A DNA stretch of 5,395 bases from Pseudomonadota bacterium (GTDB lineage Bacteria; Pseudomonadota; Gammaproteobacteria; Burkholderiales; Ferrovaceae), in assembly GCA_021804705.1 (NCBI GenBank), contig JAJZHC010000102.1, forward strand, positions 1 to 5,395, given 5' to 3'. The position numbers were made by a program, and so were the translations under genes. The notes under the pieces were generated by a model, which had not been told where the DNA came from, ran no database searches, and worked only from the letters and a program-made list of their open reading frames with translations. Below, piece by piece: positions 1 to 5,395 of the stretch. How positions within the stretch are numbered: the stretch's first letter is position 1; each line of letters starts with the position of its first letter.

Positions 1-1
1 T

Positions 2-457
2 GGGCTGTATGCACTCCACGAAGCCCTGTTGCAGGTGCGCGAGGAAGGCCTGGAAAACTCCTGGGCACGCCACACCCGCCATTACCTGGCGCTCAAGGCC
101 GGCCTCGAAGCCATGGGTCTGGAATACCTGGTGAAGGAAGAATACCGCCTGCCGCAACTCAATGCCGTCAAGGTACCCGAAGGCGTCGACGAAGCCCGCG
201 TGCGCAAAGCCTTGCTGGAAGAGTTCAATCTGGAGATCGGTGCCGGGCTGGGGCCTCTGGCAGGCAAGATCTGGCGCTTTGGCCTGATGGGCTATTCAGC
301 CAAATCCGAAAACGTCATGCTGTGCCTGTCCGCACTGGGCTCCGTGCTGATGGACCTGGGCTACCCCGTCAAGCTGGGTTACGCCGAGGCTGCGGCACAC
401 CAGTCCTACGCCGAACAGCACGCCCAGGCAGCGCAGCAGAAAATCAAAGCGGCCTGA
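2..457 (+). CDS. Class V aminotransferase, alanine/serine-glyoxylate type, C-terminal part
   Basis: This is the 3' part of a gene that enters from the left edge. The frame is open from base 2 (GLYALHEALLQ...), so the TTG at 29 is an internal leucine and not the start. The 151 residues visible match the small C-terminal domain of PLP-dependent class V aminotransferases of the alanine-glyoxylate / serine-glyoxylate / serine-pyruvate group. The clearest motif is GAGLGPLAGKIWRFGLMGYSA followed by SENV. Its arginine (codon 275-277) matches the residue that binds the substrate carboxylate in human AGT (R360, in RIGLLG). The PLP lysine lies upstream, outside the window. Such enzymes move an amino group from alanine or serine to glyoxylate, giving glycine, in the cytoplasm. 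Substrate preference cannot be read from this part. The stop TGA at 455-457 touches the stop of the convergent metF gene. Confidence 0.9.
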   Translation, partial: GLYALHEALLQVREEGLENSWARHTRHYLALKAGLEAMGLEYLVKEEYRLPQLNAVKVPEGVDEARVRKALLEEFNLEIGAGLGPLAGKIWRFGLMGYSAKSENVMLCLSALGSVLMDLGYPVKLGYAEAAAHQSYAEQHAQAAQQKIKAA

Positions 458-1312
458 TCAGCGCTCGGACAAATGCAGCCGGTCCCAGATCACACTGGTG
501 AGGCCGGCTGAGTTCATGGTGTAGAAGTGCAGGCCGGGGGCTCCCGCCGAGAGCAGCCGGTCGCACAACTGCGTCACCACATCCAGACCAAACGCCTTGA
601 TGGACGCCGTGTCATCGCCATAGCCCTGCATTTTCATGCGGATCCAGCGCGGAATCTCGGCACCGCAGGCCTCCGAAAAACGACTCAGCTGGGAAAAATT
701 GGCAATCGGCATCACGCCGGGCACGATGGGAAGATCCAGTCCCACCGCCTCGCACTCATCCACGAAACTGAAGTAGGCATCCGGATTGTAGAAATACTGG
801 GTGATGGCGGCATTGGCGCCCGCTTCCACCTTGCGCTTGAAGTGCTGGATGTTTTCCTGCATGGAACGCGACTGCGGATGCACTTCGGGGTAAGCCGCCA
901 CCTCGATGTAGAAATGGTCGCCCGTCTGCTCGCGAATGAACCCGACCAGTTCGTTGGCATAGCGAAAGGCGCCGCCGCCAAAGGTCCCCGAAGGCAGGTC
1001 GCCGCGTAACGCCACGAGGTGGCGGATGCCATGGGCCTGGTATTGCCTCAGCACCTCGGCGAGATGTTCACGGGTAGAGCCGATGCAGGATAAGTGCGGC
1101 GCGGCCGGATGGCCGTCCCTCTGGATTTCCAGCACGGTCTCGAGCGTGCGCTCACGCGTGGTGCCCCCTGCGCCGTAGGTCACAGAAAAAAAGGCCGGCT
1201 TGAGTTGCGCCAGCTGACGCCGTGTGTGGCGCAGTTTTTCGGCACCCTCCGGCGATTTGGGCGGAAAGAACTCGAAGCTGAAAACTTTGGGGTAACGCTG
1301 CTGGCTTTGCAA
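458..1312 (-). CDS. metF: Methylenetetrahydrofolate reductase (MetF)
   Basis: This FAD-dependent cytoplasmic enzyme reduces 5,10-methylene-THF to 5-methyl-THF, the methyl donor for methionine synthesis. With the TTG start at 1312 it has 284 residues, close to the usual bacterial size (E. coli 296). Motifs seen in order are FSFEFFPPK (E14, the E. coli E28 position), SVTYGAGG at 43-50, APHLSCIG, ALRGDLPSG (D105, the E. coli D120 position near the flavin), AAYPEVHP at 139-146, GANAAITQ (Q172) and HFYTMN at 262-267. It is the last gene of metK-sahH-metF. The start is uncertain. No ATG lies in frame upstream of the conserved core. TTG 1312 is 13 nt after the sahH stop, and a GTG at 1366 would overlap sahH by 41 nt and add 18 residues unlike the family. 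Neither has a clear Shine-Dalgarno sequence. I prefer 1312 because the protein then begins just before FSFEFFPP, as in related proteins. Confidence 0.96.
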   Translation of the reverse strand: MQSQQRYPKVFSFEFFPPKSPEGAEKLRHTRRQLAQLKPAFFSVTYGAGGTTRERTLETVLEIQRDGHPAAPHLSCIGSTREHLAEVLRQYQAHGIRHLVALRGDLPSGTFGGGAFRYANELVGFIREQTGDHFYIEVAAYPEVHPQSRSMQENIQHFKRKVEAGANAAITQYFYNPDAYFSFVDECEAVGLDLPIVPGVMPIANFSQLSRFSEACGAEIPRWIRMKMQGYGDDTASIKAFGLDVVTQLCDRLLSAGAPGLHFYTMNSAGLTSVIWDRLHLSER

Positions 1313-1325
1313 GGTCGACCCGCGC

Positions 1326-2639
<1,314 letters not shown>

Positions 2640-2647
2640 GAACGGGG

Positions 2648-2651
2648 CTCC

Positions 2652-2653
<2 letters not shown>
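2648..2653 (-). promoter_or_regulatory. Ribosome binding site of sahH
   Basis: The sequence AAGGAG on the minus strand lies 8 nt before the sahH ATG (2639). It overlaps the TAA stop codon of metK (2654-2652). It is the only strong Shine-Dalgarno sequence in front of a main gene in this window. It fixes the sahH start and suggests reinitiation by ribosomes that have just finished metK. Confidence 0.85.
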
Positions 2654-3809
<1,156 letters not shown>

Positions 3810-3822
3810 GGCGAACCCCGCC
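3810..3822 (-). other. Small hairpin over the metK ribosome site
   Basis: In the metK leader RNA, GGCG (3822-3819) can pair with CGCC (3813-3810), leaving a 5-nt loop GGGTT. The stem ends directly at the AUG and encloses the G-rich stretch that would serve as Shine-Dalgarno sequence. A 4-bp GC stem is modest, so a role in limiting metK translation is only an inference. Confidence 0.35.
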
Positions 3823-3823
3823 C

Positions 3824-3837
3824 TTTTTCATGAAAAA
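3824..3837. promoter_or_regulatory. 14-bp perfect palindrome, candidate operator
   Basis: TTTTTCATGAAAAA is a perfect inverted repeat without a spacer. It lies in the early transcribed region of metK, about +8 to +21 from the start site expected from the -10. It also covers the -35 candidate (ATGAAA, 3830-3835) of the divergent acyltransferase gene. A protein bound here could block metK and affect both directions. ArsR-family SahR regulators and LysR-family MetR are known to control methionine-cycle genes in proteobacteria. I cannot match this site to either motif with confidence. Confidence 0.45.
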
Positions 3838-3858
3838 CAACGAACTGTGGATTATAAC
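3830..3858 (+). promoter_or_regulatory. Candidate promoter of the acyltransferase gene
   Basis: ATGAAA (3830-3835, 4 of 6 to the sigma-70 -35) and TATAAC (3853-3858, 5 of 6 to the -10) are separated by exactly 17 bp. Transcription would begin near 3865, leaving only about 10 nt before the ATG at 3876. That fits the absence of a Shine-Dalgarno sequence there. Its -10 overlaps that of metK on the other strand. Confidence 0.5.
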
Positions 3859-3859
3859 A
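3851..3859 (-). promoter_or_regulatory. Extended -10 promoter of the metK-sahH-metF operon
   Basis: The minus strand reads TGTTATAAT, a consensus TATAAT with the TGn extension. No good -35 exists at 16-18 bp spacing; the best is 2 of 6, and it would lie over the acyltransferase start codon. Promoters with an extended -10 often work without a good -35. The predicted start is near 3844, giving a leader of about 35 nt. That is too short to hold a known SAM or SAH riboswitch, which need more room. Confidence 0.65.
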
Positions 3860-3875
3860 GCGATTCCTGCCTGAA

Positions 3876-4754
3876 ATGATGCTGCGCCTCTCCCTTGTCT
3901 TGCTATGGTTGCTGCACTGGCTGCCCTTGCCCGCACTGGCCACCCTGGGGGACCTTCTGGGAGCCCTGGCCTACCGCCTCGCGGCCGAACGGCGTCGCGT
4001 CACCCTGATCAACCTCGCCCTGTGTTTTCCTCAATGGTCCGATGCCCGGCGCGCCGCCGTGGCTCGCGCCCATTTCCAGGCCTTCATGACCAGCATCCTG
4101 TCCCAGGGAGTGGGCTGGTACGCGTCGCTGGCACACCTGCGACGCATCGTGCACTTTGAGGGGCTGCCCCATCTGCAGGCCGCCCTGGCAGCAGGCCCCG
4201 TGATCCTCATGACCCCGCATTTTTTTGGCATCGATACAGCGGGCATCTGCCTGTCCGCCGACGTGGACATGATCTCCTTCCACACGCGACACAAGAACAT
4301 TCGCATCGACGACATGATCCAGCGCCGCCGCCGGCGCTGGAATCGCGGCGTGATCTTTTCGCGGCAGGACGGCATCCGCACCGTGCTGCGCGCCCTCAAA
4401 CCGGGCTGGGCCCTGTATTACCTGCCCGACCAGGATTACGGCTCGAAGGATTCCATCTTCGTGGATTTTTTCGGCGTCAAGACCGCCACCATCCCCGCCA
4501 TGTCCCGCCTGGCGCGGCTGGCTCACGCCCAGGTAGTGCCCTGCGTCATCGAGCAGGACTTTCACCACAACCGCTGCGTGGTGCGCTTTTATCCACCCTG
4601 GCTGGACTATCCCGGCGCCGACGAAACGACTGATGCGCTGCGCATGAATCACTTCATCGAAGCGCGCATCCTGGAACAGCCGGCCAACTACCTATGGAGC
4701 CACAAACGCTTCAAAACACGCCCCCCTGGCGAGCGTTCACCCTATGCGCGCTGA
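3876..4754 (+). CDS. lpxL: Lipid A biosynthesis acyltransferase, LpxL/HtrB family
   Basis: This inner-membrane enzyme of the lysophospholipid acyltransferase superfamily adds a secondary fatty acyl chain from acyl-ACP to the lipid A precursor on the cytoplasmic side. It has 292 residues. An N-terminal hydrophobic segment (about 4-32) would anchor it. The catalytic HX4D motif is TPHFFGID (H115, D120). An arginine-rich stretch QRRRRRW follows at 149-155, then YYLPDQDYGSKDSIFVDFFG at 181-200, GVKTATIPAMSRLA, and the family C-terminus NYLWSHKRFKTRPPGE at 271-286. Whether it is the first (LpxL) or second (LpxM) late acyltransferase, and its chain length, cannot be told from sequence; the symbol is by family. 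The start may be ATG 3876 or the adjacent ATG 3879, neither with a Shine-Dalgarno sequence. It diverges from metK and is followed 76 bp later by dapF. Confidence 0.93.
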   Translation: MMLRLSLVLLWLLHWLPLPALATLGDLLGALAYRLAAERRRVTLINLALCFPQWSDARRAAVARAHFQAFMTSILSQGVGWYASLAHLRRIVHFEGLPHLQAALAAGPVILMTPHFFGIDTAGICLSADVDMISFHTRHKNIRIDDMIQRRRRRWNRGVIFSRQDGIRTVLRALKPGWALYYLPDQDYGSKDSIFVDFFGVKTATIPAMSRLARLAHAQVVPCVIEQDFHHNRCVVRFYPPWLDYPGADETTDALRMNHFIEARILEQPANYLWSHKRFKTRPPGERSPYAR

Positions 4755-4830
4755 CTCACGGACAATCCCCTGCGCGCAATTGCAAAACGCGATAGGATGC
4801 CTTTCATGATGCAACCCATGGCCTGACCCG
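4755..4830. other. Gap between the acyltransferase gene and dapF
   Basis: This 76-bp gap has no hairpin with a T-run that I can see, so it does not look like a terminator, and no clear sigma-70 promoter. It holds AGGA (4794-4797) placed 8 nt before ATG 4806, which opens a six-codon frame (MMQPMA) ending in TGA at 4824-4826. That stop is four bases before the dapF ATG. The likeliest reading is that dapF is cotranscribed with the upstream gene. Confidence 0.5.
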
Positions 4831-5395
4831 ATGCAACTCCCCTTTACCAAAATGCAGGGACTGGGCAACGACTTCGTGGTTCTGGATGCCACCACCGCGC
4901 CCCTGCAGCTCTCTCCCAGCCAGATTCGCTGGATCGCCGACCGTCATTTTGGCGTGGGCTGCGACCAGATCCTGATCGTGGAGCGCGCGCGCGACCCTGC
5001 CAACGATTTCCGTTACCGCATCCTCAATGCCGACGGCAGCGAAGTGGAAAATTGCGGCAACGGCGCCCGTTGCTTCGTGCGCTTCGTGCGTGACCGGGGG
5101 CTGACCCAAAAAGACGAAATCCGGGTGGAAACGCTGGGTGGCGTCATCGCACCGCGCCTCAACGCCGACGGTCAGGTCACGGTCGACATGGGGGAACCCA
5201 TCTTCGAACCCGCGCGTATTCCCTTCACGACCCCAGCCCAGGCGCTGACCTACACCCTGACGCTTGGCTCCGTCACCCATGAATTCAGCGTCCTCTCCAT
5301 GGGCAACCCGCACGCCGTGCAGCTGGTGCCTTCGGCAGCCACGGCGCCGGTGGCCAGCGAAGGCCCGTTGATCGAACACCATCCGGCCTTTCCCA
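4831..5395 (+). CDS. dapF: Diaminopimelate epimerase, N-terminal part
   Basis: This PLP-independent cytoplasmic racemase turns LL-diaminopimelate into meso-diaminopimelate, the precursor of lysine and of the peptidoglycan cross-link. The gene runs off the right edge after 188 codons of an expected 270-280. The start gives MQLPFTKMQGLGNDF, the typical N-terminus with substrate-binding N13. Next come DRHFGVGCDQ at 37-46, NADGSEVENCGNGARC at 66-81 with the first catalytic cysteine C75, VDMGEPIFEP at 118-127 and SMGNPHAV at 156-163 with N159. The second catalytic cysteine lies beyond the window. A cysteine (C44) sits in GVGCDQ where E. coli has phenylalanine. There is no Shine-Dalgarno sequence directly ahead of ATG 4831; the better one at 4794 serves a tiny upstream frame. 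Starting at ATG 4852 would cut into the conserved N-terminus, so 4831 is preferred. Confidence 0.96.
   Translation, partial: MQLPFTKMQGLGNDFVVLDATTAPLQLSPSQIRWIADRHFGVGCDQILIVERARDPANDFRYRILNADGSEVENCGNGARCFVRFVRDRGLTQKDEIRVETLGGVIAPRLNADGQVTVDMGEPIFEPARIPFTTPAQALTYTLTLGSVTHEFSVLSMGNPHAVQLVPSAATAPVASEGPLIEHHPAFP

Noticed and set aside
477..509. AGCCGG / CCGGCT inverted repeat near the end of metF as a terminator
   Set aside because: The arms are only 6 bp, the loop is 21 nt, and no T-run follows on either strand.
527..1009. A 160-codon open frame on the plus strand, opposite metF
   Set aside because: It is antisense to a gene with clear MTHFR motifs and has no recognisable domain of its own.
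3810..3875. SAM or SAH riboswitch ahead of the metK-sahH operon
   Set aside because: The gap to the divergent gene is 66 bp and the predicted leader is about 35 nt. The sahH gene follows metK by only 12 nt. Neither place can hold a known riboswitch of these classes.
3903..4652. A 249-codon open frame on the minus strand, opposite the acyltransferase gene
   Set aside because: It is a shadow frame. The plus-strand protein has the complete family motifs, and this one has none.
4804..5382. A 192-codon open frame on the minus strand, opposite dapF
   Set aside because: It is antisense to dapF, whose catalytic motifs are intact, and its composition is that of a shadow frame.

Overview
The window is an ordinary chromosomal housekeeping region of a GC-rich Gram-negative bacterium. 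It has no mobile element, CRISPR array or RNA gene that I can see. The order metK-sahH-metF, with a divergent LpxL-type lipid A acyltransferase followed by dapF, together with the protein sequences, points to a betaproteobacterium, perhaps of the Nitrosomonadales/Thiobacillus type. That placement is an inference from gene order and general sequence feel, not from a search.

Layout from left to right. Bases 2-457 (+) hold the C-terminal part of a class V aminotransferase of the alanine/serine-glyoxylate type. It runs head-on, with no intergenic base, into a leftward three-gene operon: metK (3809-2652), sahH (2639-1326) and metF (about 1312-458). A 66-bp divergent control region (3810-3875) separates metK from a rightward acyltransferase gene (3876-4754). 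After a 76-bp gap comes dapF (4831 to the window end), which is cut off before its second catalytic cysteine.

How the genes work together. MetK makes S-adenosylmethionine from methionine and ATP. SahH hydrolyses the S-adenosylhomocysteine left after methyl transfer and returns homocysteine. MetF supplies 5-methyltetrahydrofolate, with which methionine synthase (not in this window) remethylates homocysteine. The operon is therefore most of the activated-methyl cycle in one transcript. The rightward genes serve the envelope and lysine/peptidoglycan supply: the LpxL-type protein acylates lipid A at the inner membrane, and DapF makes meso-diaminopimelate.

The most interesting part is the divergent control region. 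It has an extended -10 for metK (TGTTATAAT, minus strand) that overlaps a near-consensus -10 for the acyltransferase on the other strand. It also has a perfect 14-bp palindrome placed to touch both promoters, and a small hairpin just ahead of the metK start. The leader is too short for a known SAM or SAH riboswitch, so the palindrome is the best visible candidate for a methionine-cycle control site. I found no convincing previously undescribed system here.
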